Assembly (NCBI GenBank): GCA_013043685.1
Contig: JABDNT010000018.1
Location: 1 to 64,000 of the forward strand
Reading direction: 5' to 3'
Source: Flavobacteriaceae bacterium
Lineage (GTDB): Bacteria > Bacteroidota > Bacteroidia > Flavobacteriales > Flavobacteriaceae
Length of the DNA: 64,000 nucleotides
The position numbers and the translations under genes are program-made. Shown here piece after piece: positions 33,012-43,440 of this stretch. The notes below the pieces were generated by a model that had not been told where the DNA came from, ran no database searches, and saw only the letters and a program-made list of their open reading frames with translations. Numbering within the stretch: the first letter of the stretch is position 1; the number at the start of each line of letters is the position of its first letter.

Positions 33012-35993
33012 ATGAAACAAAACAACTTTTACCACAGGTTATTCCTGTTTTTTCTCTTTGTTTTACCTAGTATGATGTTGGCGCAAACCACCATCACAGG
33101 TAGTGTGAATGATGAGAATGGGAATGCCCTGCCCTTTGTTAATGTTATTGAGAAAGGGACTAGCAATGGAACTACCACCGATATTGACGGTAATTTCAGT
33201 ATCGATGTTTCCAGTACACCAGCCACTCTGGTGTTTTCATCACTTGGCTTGGAAACTATTGAACAAAATGTAACTGGTTCCCCGGTCAACATTACCATGG
33301 CTGAGTCGGCACAAGCACTTGGAGAAGTAATTGTAACCGGTCTGGCAACGTCGACCAAGCGGGAGAATGCTGCCAACGCGGTTTCCTCGATAAACGCGGC
33401 CGAATTAGCTGGTATTGCGAACCAATCCGGGCTGGATGGAGCACTATATGGTAAATTTAACGGAGCTGAAATTAAAGCCAATTCAGGAGCTCCTGGTGGA
33501 GGTATCTCCATGAGATTAAGAGGAGTCACTTCTATTTTTGGTGATCAGCAGCCACTGTTTATTGTGGACGGGGTATACGTTGATAATTCAACGATTGGCT
33601 TAGGTAATAATGTTGTGAGTGCTGCGGCAGGTGGTGGAAATCCTTCCACAAACCAAGATGACGCCTCAAACCGTATTGCCGACCTCGATCCTGAAGATAT
33701 TGAGAATGTCGAGATCCTTAAAGGAGCTTCTGCAGCTGCGATCTACGGATCGAGAGCAGCGGGAGGGGTTGTTATTATTACGACCAAGAGAGGTAAAAAA
33801 GGAGACGCTAAAGTGTCCTTCTCTCAAGTAGTTGGATTGAGAAGCCCTACACAATTACTTGGTCTTCGTGATTGGGATCAAAGCGAGATTGAGGCTTTTG
33901 GCGGACCGTCAAACTTTGATCTTCGAAACTTAAGAGATTATGAAGCTGAGTTATTCGATCATACACGGGTATCTTATACAACAAGATTTACCACCTCAGG
34001 TGGAGCGGATAAGACAGACTACTTCTTCGGGGCAACACATAAGAATGAACCAGGTTTGGTAGAAAACACCGGGTATGTAAAGAGTTCAATTCGTTTGAAT
34101 ATCGGACAACGATTCAACGATTGGCTGGACCTTTATGTAACTTCGAATTATATCAATTCCAAATCAGATCGTGGATTCTTTAATAATGGTAACGCAAACC
34201 GTACCGTTGGTTATGCCTTGGCATTTACCTACCCATGGGAAAACCTTTCACCAACGGATGGTGTGTATCCACAAGGTGGTGCAGGTTCCAACGTTTTGGA
34301 GACTGTGGCACTAACAACGAATCGTGAAGAGATCAACAGGTTTATCGGGAGTGCTACCTCCAATCTGAAGATTATCGATGATGATCAGAACCGTTTGAAA
34401 TTAGTACTTCAGGGAGGATTTGACCAGTATACGCTGCGATCCACAAGTATCTTCCCTAGAGAACTTTCTTATTTCAGGGATCCATCCTCTTTAGGAGGTG
34501 TGGCCATCTCAGGTTCTACAGTGAACACTAACTTCAACCTGTCTGCATTCCTTGTACATAACCTGGATCTGAACAACGGTTTGAGTTTCACAACCCAATT
34601 TGGTAACTTCCTTCAGGATTTTCATAGGAACACAGTTCTCACCGTTTCGACAGGATTGAACGGTTCTCAAACTAACCTGGGACAAGCTTCAAATGTTGGA
34701 ACTCAACAAACGATTATCCCTCAAAAGGATACAGGGTTCTTTGCACAGACCGAGATCAACTGGGATGATAAGATTATTGCAACAGGAGGTGTAAGAGGTG
34801 ATAAGTCAACCAATAATGGAGACGTAAACAAAACTTACTACTATCCGAAAGGAAACCTGGCGATCAATATTCATAAGTTCGATGTATTCGGAGATGATAG
34901 CTTCCTAACCAGCCTTAAGCCTAGAGTTGCTTATGGAGAATCTGGAAGATTCTCAGCCTTTGCAGATAGATTCTCTCTAATGAATGCGCAATTCATTGAC
35001 GGAATTGGTGGCGGAGGGTCTGGACTTAGTGTGGCTAATTTAAGAGGTAATCCGGATGTTGGCCCAGAGCGACAATCTGAATTGGAATACGGACTTGATT
35101 TAGGGCTGTTCGATGGCAGAATTATATTCGAAGGAAGTGTTTACAATAAGAAGATCGACGATCTTCTTCTACGCACAGATGTACCCACCTCATCTGGATT
35201 TACTGGCGCTGTAAGAAATGCCGGAGAATTGGAAAACAGAGGTATTGAATTAAATTTGAATGCAGCTATCATCGACACGGAAGATCTTCAGTGGACGGCT
35301 AACATCAAATGGTGGAAGAACGAGTCTGAGATCACACGTCTTGATGTGCCAAGTTTTACAGAAGGTGGTTTTGCCGCTTCATTGGGTACATTCCTGATCC
35401 AGGAAGGTAAGCCTGCTACACAGATTGTAGGTACTTATAATCCAGCCGATTTCACAGCTGCCGAAATAGCCGAGAGAGATCCGGAAGGCGACGGGTTCTT
35501 CGTTTATGGGGATGCCGAGCCAGATTACCAGATGTCCTGGTTCAACTCTTTAAGCTACAAAGGATTTGACTTAACTTGGATATGGCACTGGAAAGAAGGT
35601 GGTGACGCGATCAACCTTACTACATTACTGTATGACCTTGCAGGTACCACATGGGATTATGACGATTTTGGCTTGGATCCATCAGGCCAATTGGCCAATG
35701 GTCCTTACCGTGCAGGCCAGGCTTTCGTGAATCCGGATCCTGTGATTGAGGACGCTGGTTATATCAGGTTACGTGAAATTGCACTGTATTATAACTTCCC
35801 CGACAAATGGTTCGATTTCCTGGACAGTGTCAAGGTTGGATTATCAGGTAGGAACCTCATTAATATTTTCGACTATAACAGTTATGATCCGGAGTCTTCT
35901 AACTTTGGAAATAATGTACTGGCGAACAATGTTGAGGTAACTCCTTATCCTGCATCGAAGTTTGTAAACTTTCACCTGAATGTTAATTTCTAA
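33012..35993 (+). CDS. SusC/RagA-type TonB-linked outer-membrane transporter
   Basis: 993 aa. Signal peptide 1-24 (ends MMLAQ), then a CarboxypepD_reg-like domain (ITGSVNDENGNALPFVNVIE, TTTDIDGNFSID). The SusC plug signature is at about 130-260 with LRGVTSIFGDQQPLFIVDGV and NVEILKGASAAAIYGSRAA, then VVIITTKRGKKG. The barrel ends KFVNFHLNVNF. It forms a pedal-bin type importer with the SusD-like lipoprotein encoded 12 bp downstream. No glycoside hydrolase, peptidase or regulator is next to the pair, so the substrate (glycan, peptide or other) is unknown. Confidence 0.95.
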   Translation: MKQNNFYHRLFLFFLFVLPSMMLAQTTITGSVNDENGNALPFVNVIEKGTSNGTTTDIDGNFSIDVSSTPATLVFSSLGLETIEQNVTGSPVNITMAESAQALGEVIVTGLATSTKRENAANAVSSINAAELAGIANQSGLDGALYGKFNGAEIKANSGAPGGGISMRLRGVTSIFGDQQPLFIVDGVYVDNSTIGLGNNVVSAAAGGGNPSTNQDDASNRIADLDPEDIENVEILKGASAAAIYGSRAAGGVVIITTKRGKKGDAKVSFSQVVGLRSPTQLLGLRDWDQSEIEAFGGPSNFDLRNLRDYEAELFDHTRVSYTTRFTTSGGADKTDYFFGATHKNEPGLVENTGYVKSSIRLNIGQRFNDWLDLYVTSNYINSKSDRGFFNNGNANRTVGYALAFTYPWENLSPTDGVYPQGGAGSNVLETVALTTNREEINRFIGSATSNLKIIDDDQNRLKLVLQGGFDQYTLRSTSIFPRELSYFRDPSSLGGVAISGSTVNTNFNLSAFLVHNLDLNNGLSFTTQFGNFLQDFHRNTVLTVSTGLNGSQTNLGQASNVGTQQTIIPQKDTGFFAQTEINWDDKIIATGGVRGDKSTNNGDVNKTYYYPKGNLAINIHKFDVFGDDSFLTSLKPRVAYGESGRFSAFADRFSLMNAQFIDGIGGGGSGLSVANLRGNPDVGPERQSELEYGLDLGLFDGRIIFEGSVYNKKIDDLLLRTDVPTSSGFTGAVRNAGELENRGIELNLNAAIIDTEDLQWTANIKWWKNESEITRLDVPSFTEGGFAASLGTFLIQEGKPATQIVGTYNPADFTAAEIAERDPEGDGFFVYGDAEPDYQMSWFNSLSYKGFDLTWIWHWKEGGDAINLTTLLYDLAGTTWDYDDFGLDPSGQLANGPYRAGQAFVNPDPVIEDAGYIRLREIALYYNFPDKWFDFLDSVKVGLSGRNLINIFDYNSYDPESSNFGNNVLANNVEVTPYPASKFVNFHLNVNF

Positions 35994-36005
35994 AAAATAA
36001 ACAGT

Positions 36006-37319
36006 ATGAAAAATATATATATAAAAGTCTTTTTCTTCGCACTGATCATGGTCGTTGCTGGCTGTGAGTTAGAGGAAATTGATAACCCTAACGCACCTAC
36101 TGTCGAAAGTTTCGATGAAGGTGCCTCACAAGCGGATATCCAGCTGCTCGCAGCGGGGATTGAAGCTGTGATTAGAAACGACCTGGAATTCCACTATGAT
36201 ACCATGAGTATCTTAGCCAGAGAATATTACGATCTATCTGGAGTTGACCCCCGATATACGGGAGAACTTCTTAAAGGACCACTAGACAACAATGGGTTCC
36301 TAACAACTCGTGCTTTTGCAGCATGGTATAAGGTTGTTAAGGGGGCCAATGTCTTACTGAATGCTGTTGAGAATTCTGAAGCCGGATTTAGTGATGCAGA
36401 CAAAAATGGTTATTACGGTTATGCCAATACTATGAAGGCCTATGCTTTACTGATGGTTTTAAATCGTCAGTATGAGAATGGAATCCGTTTGGATGTTGCA
36501 GATCCTGACAATCTTGGGCCTATCGTTGGATATAGCGAAGCGCTTACCGGGATCAGAGCAGTACTTGATGAAGGATTTGTGAACCTGGCTAATTCCGGAG
36601 ATGCTTTTGATTACGATCTTAGTGCTGGATTTGATAATTTCGATACGCCGTCATCATTTGCCCAGTTCAACAGGGCTATTGCGGTACGTGTTGCGCTTTA
36701 TCAAGGGAATTTGGCTGAAGTTCGTACACTTCTGAATGGATCATTCTTCGATCTCAACGGAGACCTGAACCTTGGAGTAGCACACGTATTCGGACTAACT
36801 GGTAATGATATTCCAAACGCACAATTCCATGTACCTAACCAATCCGGACAGGAATTTATGATTCACGATTCATGGGTCGCGGATTCTGAAGCCGGAGATA
36901 CTCGTGTAGATGAGAAATCGATATTGTTCGAAACAGGAACGGTAATGTTCGATAATCTTTCTGCCGACTATCAGATTGCGGTATACGATAGTAATGTTGA
37001 TCCTGTATTTATGATTCGAAACGAGGAATTGATCCTGATCTATGCAGAGGCACAGGTGGATAATGATCCGGCTATGGCTGTTGCTGCCATCAATAGAATT
37101 AGAAATGAAGCGGGGCTTTCCGATTATGACGGGCCAACAGATGCTACATCGCTAATTGAAGAGATCCTTAATCAAAGACGCTATTCGCTATTGGCCGAAG
37201 GGCATCGACTAGTTGACCTGAGACGTCTTGGACGCTTGAATGAGACTTACGTTCCACTCGATCGTGATGGAGATAACATCCTTGATTCCTTCCCAACACC
37301 TTTTAATGAAGGATTATAG
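36006..37319 (+). CDS. RagB/SusD-family surface lipoprotein
   Basis: 437 aa. Lipobox VVAGC with Cys20, then an acidic stretch (ELEEIDNPNAPTVESFDEG) of the sort that exports lipoproteins to the flavobacterial cell surface. The TPR-type helices are in the N-terminal two-thirds. The SusD C-terminal signature is present as LILIYAEAQVDNDPAMAVAAINRIRNEAG (residues about 340-370) and ILNQRRYSLLAEGHRLVDLRR. It captures substrate and closes over the SusC channel. It follows the SusC gene by 12 bp and a bidirectional terminator ends the unit. Confidence 0.95.
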   Translation: MKNIYIKVFFFALIMVVAGCELEEIDNPNAPTVESFDEGASQADIQLLAAGIEAVIRNDLEFHYDTMSILAREYYDLSGVDPRYTGELLKGPLDNNGFLTTRAFAAWYKVVKGANVLLNAVENSEAGFSDADKNGYYGYANTMKAYALLMVLNRQYENGIRLDVADPDNLGPIVGYSEALTGIRAVLDEGFVNLANSGDAFDYDLSAGFDNFDTPSSFAQFNRAIAVRVALYQGNLAEVRTLLNGSFFDLNGDLNLGVAHVFGLTGNDIPNAQFHVPNQSGQEFMIHDSWVADSEAGDTRVDEKSILFETGTVMFDNLSADYQIAVYDSNVDPVFMIRNEELILIYAEAQVDNDPAMAVAAINRIRNEAGLSDYDGPTDATSLIEEILNQRRYSLLAEGHRLVDLRRLGRLNETYVPLDRDGDNILDSFPTPFNEGL

Positions 37320-37345
37320 GATTGAAAATTAATTTAAATTAATCG

Positions 37346-37377
37346 AAAAACCCTCTCCAAACGGAGAGGGTTTTTTT
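37346..37377. terminator. Bidirectional terminator between SusD and RND pump genes
   Basis: Stem CCCTCTCC (37351-37358) with GGAGAGGG (37363-37370) around AAAC, extended by A/T pairs that give T runs on both strands. It separates the convergent SusCD and efflux units. Confidence 0.9.
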
Positions 37378-37378
37378 G

Positions 37379-40300
37379 TTATGCTGCTTCATCTAAAACA
37401 ATATTTTCCGCAGGTTTCGATTTAGTTCTCCATCGGCGAATTCGAAGTTTTATCCTATGAACAATATAGAACAATACGGGTACGATGATCAACGTTAGGA
37501 ATGTTGCTATGATCAGGCCATAGATTACAGCCCAGGCCAATGGACCCCAGAATATCACGTTATCACCTCCCAGGTAAAAGTTCGCATCGAATTCAGAAAA
37601 CATCGAAAAGAAATCAATGTTAACTCCAATAGCCAAAGGGATCAATCCCAAGACCGTGGTAATAGCTGTTAAGATCACCGGACGCAGACGTGCTCTACCA
37701 CCTCGCACTATGATCTCCTTTATTTCTTCTTTCGGAAGTAAGGCATTATCGGGAAGTCCCATTTCAACAATTCGTCGGTCGATCAACAGCTGGGTATAAT
37801 CCAGTAAGACCACACCATTGTTAACCACAATTCCTGCCAGGGATATAATTCCCATCATCGTCATCATAATAACAAAGGAAGCGCCGGTTGCAAGTATACC
37901 ACCAAATACTCCAATGAAACTAAGGAAGATCGCAAGCATTATGATCGTAGGTTTGGAAACAGAACTGAATTGGAAAATTAAGATCAGCATAATGAGTCCG
38001 AGCCCTGAGAAAAATGCCCCCATAAGGAAGTTCATTTGTTTCGTTTCTTCTTCTATCTGACCTGTATAATCTATTTGTACCGTATCGGGCAATCCCTGGT
38101 AATTCTCCATTTCAGCCTCTATTTTGCTGACGACGGCACCAGCATCTGTAAATCCAGGGGCTAGCGCCGAATATACAGTTACTACTCTACGCGTGTCACG
38201 GTGCTTTATGGCGCTGAACGAAGAAGTATTCTTTTGTTCTGCAACAGCTGAAATCGGGACTTCTTTGATCTTACCGCTTGCCTGATCACGAAAGGTTATG
38301 TTTTGGTCGAACAATGCCGAAGTACTATAACGGTCATTTTTATCGAAACGAACGTTGATATCGTAATCCTCACCATCCTTTTTGTAAACGCCGGCTTTTT
38401 CTCCAAATAATGATCTTCTCAATTGGCTGCCAACCATACCGGCGGGAACTCCAAGTTCTCCGGACTTCTCGCGATCTACAACTACCTGCATGGAAGGTTT
38501 ACCTTTGTTTACATCGATCTTCAGTTCGTCAATCCCTGCAATGCTCTTGGAGTTAATATAATTGCGCATGGTTTCAGCGGTAGCGATTAATTCGTCGTAA
38601 TCATCGCCTTCTATTTCAATATTGATCGGATATCCGGCCGGTGGGCCCACAGCGTCTTTTTCAACCGAAATAGCAACTCCGGGATAAATGCCGCGCAGAG
38701 CTTCCTGCACTCGCTTTCGTAATATTTCAGAATCTTTACCCTTTCGGAACTTATACTCCCTCATAGTAGCTGTTATCTTACCACGATTTGGCATTTCCGC
38801 TGCACTTCCACCATCGGTCATGGGATTACCCGCACCTTCACCAACTTGTGAAACAGCTGATTCTACCAGGAAGTTATAATCTTCACCTTCGATATATTCG
38901 GCGTCTCTTACGATAGCGTATACGCGTTCTTCGATTTGTTTGGTGATGGCGTTGGTCTTTTCGATATCCGTCCCTTCAGGATATTCTATATAGACAATGA
39001 TCTGGTTGGGGGTGTTATCAGGGAAGAATTCAACACTGGTTCTTTGCGTCATCATTGACCCAATAAAACCTGCAAATACAAAAATTAAAAGACTGAAAAT
39101 GCCGATAACAAATAATACTGGTTTTCGTCCCCTTAATGCCCAGGCAAGAAATCGCTGGTATGAATTCTCAACTCTGGAAAGAATTCTTTTCTGAAAGGAG
39201 ACAGCTGCCTGTTTAAGCACAAATCTGTAAATCCAAAACAGTAAGACTACCACGATCATCAAAGAACCCAAGCCACGCATTTGTCCGCCAACTATAAAGA
39301 TAAACGCACCTATAGGCACCATGATCAATGTCAATCGTATCAGTTGCTTTGTTGTTAATACCTTTTCACCTACTTCCATGAACTGAGATACCAGCATAGA
39401 GTTGATAAATATTGCCACAAACAATGAGGATCCCAGAACAACCGATAATGTGATTGGGAAGAAGATCATGAATTCTCCCATAATACCTGGCCATAACCCA
39501 AGAGGTATAAACGCCGCTACCGTAGTTGCTGTGGATATGATAATTGGAAATGCGATCTCTCCAATCCCTTTCTTAGCAGCCTGGATTCTAGGCATACCCT
39601 CTTCGTCCATAAGGCGATAAACATTTTCAACTACCACAATACCATTATCTACCAGCATTCCCAGCCCCATGATCAAGCCAAACAGGATCATGGTATTCAT
39701 AGTATAACCCAGTAAGGAAAGTATCATGAAACTCATGAACATCGACATCGGGATCGCGAATCCAACAAACAAGGCATTTCGGAATCCGAGGAAGAACATC
39801 AGTACGGTTACTACCAGGATAATACCGAAGATGATATTGTTCACAAGGTCACTTACCTGGTTATCGGTTTTTGCACTCTGGTCGTTCGCTTTGGTCACAG
39901 ATAGGTCAGGAGGAAAGATGGCAGTATTTGCTTTGACTTCTTCCATTATGAGATCTATCTTCTCCACTGCCTCGATCATGTTCTTACCGGAACGTTTCTT
40001 AACATCCAGCATAACCACATTATCTCCAAAATCCCGCGCGTAAGTTGTTTTATCTTCCTCTTCAAATCGCACTTCTGCGATATCGCGCAGATAGATCGGA
40101 CCCTTCTCATTCTTAACGACAAAGTTTTCCAGTTCTGAAGGATCATCTACTTCACCCAGAACCCGAATGGTTCTTCGCTGTCCACTCGTGATCAAATTCC
40201 CGGCAGACATAGTCATATTCTCGTTCCTGATGGTATTCAGGATGTCGTCGAAACTTACCTGAGCAGCCATCATTTTGTAGATATCCACGGCAACCTCAAC

Positions 40301-40894
40301 TTCCAGCTCCTGAGCTCCGCGAATATCAACCTCTTTGATCTCGGGGAGTTTTTCAATCTCATCCTGAAGATATTCTGCATATTCCTTCAGCTTAACCACC
40401 GGATAATCACCGGTTATATTAATGTTCAGAATAGGCATTTCCTCACTCAAACTGAGGTCGAATACATTAGGTTCAACCTTCGCTCCATTAAATAACGGCC
40501 AATCCTCGTTTGCTTTTTCGCTGTCTACTTCGTCCTTAACTTTTTGCTTTGCCTGTTCAACGGCAATGTCCTCGTCGAATTCTACCGTAATTATTCCGTA
40601 ATCCTCCTGTGAGGTCGACAATATCTCCACTACGTTCGATACATTTCTCAACTTTTCTTCTAGCGGATCGACAATGAGCCGTTCTATGTCTTCGGAAGTA
40701 TTCCCAGGATAAGGGATAGAGATATAGATCTTAGTTTCATTTACCTCCGGGAAACTTTCCCGGGGCATGTTTTGGTATGCGCTTAATCCCAGTAGCAAGA
40801 ATAAACCAACCATCACATAGATAATCGTTGGATTATCTATGGCCCAACTCGATAAACGAAATTCCTTATTAACCTTTTTCTTTTTCGCACTCAT
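37379..40894 (-). CDS. RND efflux pump inner-membrane permease (AcrB/HAE1-like)
   Basis: 1171 aa, about 120 residues longer than AcrB. Family signatures include IYISIPYPGNTSEDIERLIV near the N-terminus and GLGMLVDNGIVVVENVYRLM in TM4, with D-N in place of the AcrB D407-D408 pair. The second half has GIISLAGIVVNNGVVLLDYT. The extra length is partly a central segment with two or more additional membrane helices before the second transporter half (LTLIMVPIGAFIFIVGG and MIVVVLLFWIYRFVLK). It uses proton force to expel drugs or lipophilic compounds. It is the last gene of a TetR-TolC-adaptor-pump unit, 2 bp after the adaptor. Confidence 0.93.
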   Translation of the reverse strand: MSAKKKKVNKEFRLSSWAIDNPTIIYVMVGLFLLLGLSAYQNMPRESFPEVNETKIYISIPYPGNTSEDIERLIVDPLEEKLRNVSNVVEILSTSQEDYGIITVEFDEDIAVEQAKQKVKDEVDSEKANEDWPLFNGAKVEPNVFDLSLSEEMPILNINITGDYPVVKLKEYAEYLQDEIEKLPEIKEVDIRGAQELEVEVAVDIYKMMAAQVSFDDILNTIRNENMTMSAGNLITSGQRRTIRVLGEVDDPSELENFVVKNEKGPIYLRDIAEVRFEEEDKTTYARDFGDNVVMLDVKKRSGKNMIEAVEKIDLIMEEVKANTAIFPPDLSVTKANDQSAKTDNQVSDLVNNIIFGIILVVTVLMFFLGFRNALFVGFAIPMSMFMSFMILSLLGYTMNTMILFGLIMGLGMLVDNGIVVVENVYRLMDEEGMPRIQAAKKGIGEIAFPIIISTATTVAAFIPLGLWPGIMGEFMIFFPITLSVVLGSSLFVAIFINSMLVSQFMEVGEKVLTTKQLIRLTLIMVPIGAFIFIVGGQMRGLGSLMIVVVLLFWIYRFVLKQAAVSFQKRILSRVENSYQRFLAWALRGRKPVLFVIGIFSLLIFVFAGFIGSMMTQRTSVEFFPDNTPNQIIVYIEYPEGTDIEKTNAITKQIEERVYAIVRDAEYIEGEDYNFLVESAVSQVGEGAGNPMTDGGSAAEMPNRGKITATMREYKFRKGKDSEILRKRVQEALRGIYPGVAISVEKDAVGPPAGYPINIEIEGDDYDELIATAETMRNYINSKSIAGIDELKIDVNKGKPSMQVVVDREKSGELGVPAGMVGSQLRRSLFGEKAGVYKKDGEDYDINVRFDKNDRYSTSALFDQNITFRDQASGKIKEVPISAVAEQKNTSSFSAIKHRDTRRVVTVYSALAPGFTDAGAVVSKIEAEMENYQGLPDTVQIDYTGQIEEETKQMNFLMGAFFSGLGLIMLILIFQFSSVSKPTIIMLAIFLSFIGVFGGILATGASFVIMMTMMGIISLAGIVVNNGVVLLDYTQLLIDRRIVEMGLPDNALLPKEEIKEIIVRGGRARLRPVILTAITTVLGLIPLAIGVNIDFFSMFSEFDANFYLGGDNVIFWGPLAWAVIYGLIIATFLTLIIVPVLFYIVHRIKLRIRRWRTKSKPAENIVLDEAA

Positions 40895-40896
40895 CG

Positions 40897-42069
40897 TTAT
40901 TGGTTTATAATTTTCACTTCCTGCTCATCCTTAACCGAACGTGCTCCTTCAATTATTATGGTTTCTCCGGGGCTCAGGCCTTCCAATACCTCAATATAGT
41001 CTCCCTGGGTTTTACCAGTTGAAATTGTTCTTTGAATTGCCTGGGAATTTCCATTGCCGGTATCGCCTTTAACAGCCATATAAACGTATTGTTCACCTTC
41101 GGCATTCTCGGAAATAACGCTTAATGGGATAAGGATTGCGTTTTCGTTCGTATAGTCATTGATCTTAAGACGTGCCGTTAGATTAGGTTTGATATTTCCG
41201 GTCGTATTAGGGACATCAACTTCAACGGTAAATGCGCGATTATTCGGATTGATATAATTTCCCGTCTGACGTACTTTAGATGCTACCGATTCTCCCAGGA
41301 TAGGTAATGAAATTGAAACTTCTTTACCGGGAACAATACTTTTGATATAGCGTTCCGGAACTTCAGCCTTAATGAACATATCATTCAGGTTTACTATTCT
41401 GAACAAAGCCTGCCCTTGAGATACAACGGTTCCCTGGTCTGTAATAACGTCATCGATGATCCCACTGAACGGAGCCTGAACCGACGTCTTGCCTAACTGA
41501 CTTTCAAGTTGCTTTACCGAATTACTGGTAGCTTCATAATTCGCTTTAGCCTGCAAGTATTGAATTTCGGATCCTATTTTCTGTTGCCAAAGCCGTTCCT
41601 GACGCTCAAAGGTGGTACGAGCGAGTTCTTCCTGAACCTTCAGCTGACTTAATTGACTTCCCAGACCACCGTCATCGATGCGAGCCAGAACCTGTCCTTT
41701 ACGAACCCGGTCTCCTTCCTTTACCAGCACCCTGGTAAGAACGCCCTGGTACTCGGGATAAATGATAACATTTTGATTGGTTTCCACATTCCCCTGGATC
41801 TCAATAAAATGCTGAAACAAAGTGTCTCTTAATGTCATGGTCGTTACCAGGGCCGCATTATCTGTAGTGTCTAGCTTTTTGATGGCAGCTTCAAGCTTAG
41901 CCAAATCATTTTGAATTTCAGATTGCGTGGTTCGCATCTCGTCTTTTTTAACAACGAGATTCTCTAAATTGCCTTCTTCAATAAGGTCGTCCACGCTCTT
42001 ATTCTTGTCTCCACCGCTGCAAGCAGTTAAAAGAACAGTTAGTGTAAGAATGAATATTGATTTTTTCAT
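40897..42069 (-). CDS. RND efflux periplasmic adaptor (membrane fusion protein)
   Basis: 390 aa. Lipobox LLTAC with Cys17, a coiled-coil hairpin with upstream helix at about 45-90 (EIQNDLAKLEAAIKKLDTTD) and the lipoyl-like half motif YPEYQGVLTRVLVKEGDRVR then GQVLARIDDGGLG. The second coiled-coil half (TTFERQERLWQQKIGSEIQY) and SVQAPFSGIIDDVITDQGT complete the fold. It links pump and TolC channel across the periplasm. The TolC gene lies 18 bp upstream and the pump gene 2 bp downstream. Confidence 0.94.
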   Translation of the reverse strand: MKKSIFILTLTVLLTACSGGDKNKSVDDLIEEGNLENLVVKKDEMRTTQSEIQNDLAKLEAAIKKLDTTDNAALVTTMTLRDTLFQHFIEIQGNVETNQNVIIYPEYQGVLTRVLVKEGDRVRKGQVLARIDDGGLGSQLSQLKVQEELARTTFERQERLWQQKIGSEIQYLQAKANYEATSNSVKQLESQLGKTSVQAPFSGIIDDVITDQGTVVSQGQALFRIVNLNDMFIKAEVPERYIKSIVPGKEVSISLPILGESVASKVRQTGNYINPNNRAFTVEVDVPNTTGNIKPNLTARLKINDYTNENAILIPLSVISENAEGEQYVYMAVKGDTGNGNSQAIQRTISTGKTQGDYIEVLEGLSPGETIIIEGARSVKDEQEVKIINQ

Positions 42070-42087
42070 TTTGCTTTACCGGTGTTA

Positions 42088-43440
42088 TTAGTTTTTTAGT
42101 TGAGGTGTGTTAAGTACTGTCTCCAGTTGAGTCTTCGCATTGATAACATCGAGCATGGATTGAAAATACTCCTGTTGTGCATTAAATAACTGAGCCTGTG
42201 CCTGCCTAAGATCAAAGCTGGAAGCTATTCCTTCGGTGAATTTGACTTGATTCTTTTGTTCGATCCGTTCTGCCAGCGACAAGTTTTTCTTTGAATTTTC
42301 GTAGTTCTCTATAGTGAATTGATAGTTACTTTTGGCTGTTTCAAATTCAAGCCTGATATTCTGAATGGTCTCTTCTAATACCGTCTTAGCCTGGTCGACA
42401 GCGATTCTTGCCTGTTGTGTTCTGGCACCTCTCAAACCACTGCTAAAAATGGGAACATTCATGGACACCCCCAGGATTGAAGACTGGAACCAACGCTGGT
42501 CTGTTTCCAGGAACGTGAAGTCGTCACTATTTGCCTGTGTCGCATAGTTCACAAAGGCATTTAAAGTTGGAAGGGCTTTGCTTTTTTCCAGTTTTAGTTC
42601 CAGGCTCCGTTGCTCTGTAAGGTTAAATGCAATTTTATAGTCAACATTCTCTTCCACATTCAGGTTGGTATTGAGAAAGTTGAGATTGATATTTTGCCGG
42701 GTAAGATCATCGAGGTTTTGGGTAAGATTCACGGAGTCGTTCATATCTATCCCTAAAGCGACTTTAAACATCTGGAGCGCGATGTCAAGAGTTCGAGAAG
42801 CCCTGTTCAATTGGGTGTCGATTTGTAATAATGTGATTTCCAACTGTTCCACATCTTCCTCTTCCGCCAGGCCATTTTCATATACTTTCCTGGTTTCGAA
42901 TAAATTTCGCTCCACAGTGGTTTTGTCTTTCTGAAAGATAGCAACCAATTCTTCCGAGAGCAGCACACTGCCGTAGGCGTTGATCACTCCTTTACGTATT
43001 TCTAGTAGTGTCTTTTCATCGGCATTTTCGGAATAATCCAAAAAGGCTTTTGCGGCTTGCAAACCAACCAGGTAGCTTCCGTCGAAAATTAATTGTTCAA
43101 GTGTCGCAGTTGCCGAGGCAACTTGTGGAACACCAAAAACAACAGGAACGAATGTTCCCGGATCCCCACCTGTAAATTCCCCGGGTATCAGAGTAACAGG
43201 CTGTTTAAGGCTGTTCTGGTAGTTAATGTTCGCATTAAGCTGCGGAAGCCCGGTGGCTGTGGTTTCCCATTTTAACTTAATTGCTTTGGCAATATCTCTC
43301 CTCGAATTGATGGCCGTATAATTGCTATCCAGTGCAAAACTGATCGCCTCTTCCAGTGAAAACTGATATGCCTTCGAACCTTGTCCGTTGGATGCACCAA
43401 CACCCATTATCAGGAATAGAATAACTAAGTAATTACGCAT
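42088..43440 (-). CDS. TolC-family outer-membrane efflux channel
   Basis: 450 aa with a signal peptide ending near GASNGQ. Two OEP repeats of long helices are visible: EAISFALDSNYTAINSRRDI, RKGVINAYGSVLLSEELVAI and, in the second half, KSNYQFTIENYENSKKNLSL with LAERIEQKNQVKFTEGIASS and DLRQAQAQLFNAQQEYFQS. It forms the trimeric outer-membrane exit duct of the pump. Its start overlaps the TetR gene stop by 8 bp, implying translational coupling to the regulator. Confidence 0.94.
   Translation of the reverse strand: MRNYLVILFLIMGVGASNGQGSKAYQFSLEEAISFALDSNYTAINSRRDIAKAIKLKWETTATGLPQLNANINYQNSLKQPVTLIPGEFTGGDPGTFVPVVFGVPQVASATATLEQLIFDGSYLVGLQAAKAFLDYSENADEKTLLEIRKGVINAYGSVLLSEELVAIFQKDKTTVERNLFETRKVYENGLAEEEDVEQLEITLLQIDTQLNRASRTLDIALQMFKVALGIDMNDSVNLTQNLDDLTRQNINLNFLNTNLNVEENVDYKIAFNLTEQRSLELKLEKSKALPTLNAFVNYATQANSDDFTFLETDQRWFQSSILGVSMNVPIFSSGLRGARTQQARIAVDQAKTVLEETIQNIRLEFETAKSNYQFTIENYENSKKNLSLAERIEQKNQVKFTEGIASSFDLRQAQAQLFNAQQEYFQSMLDVINAKTQLETVLNTPQLKN

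Noticed and set aside
33012..37319. Polysaccharide utilisation locus
   Set aside because: Only the SusC/SusD pair is present; no carbohydrate-active enzyme or regulator lies beside it.
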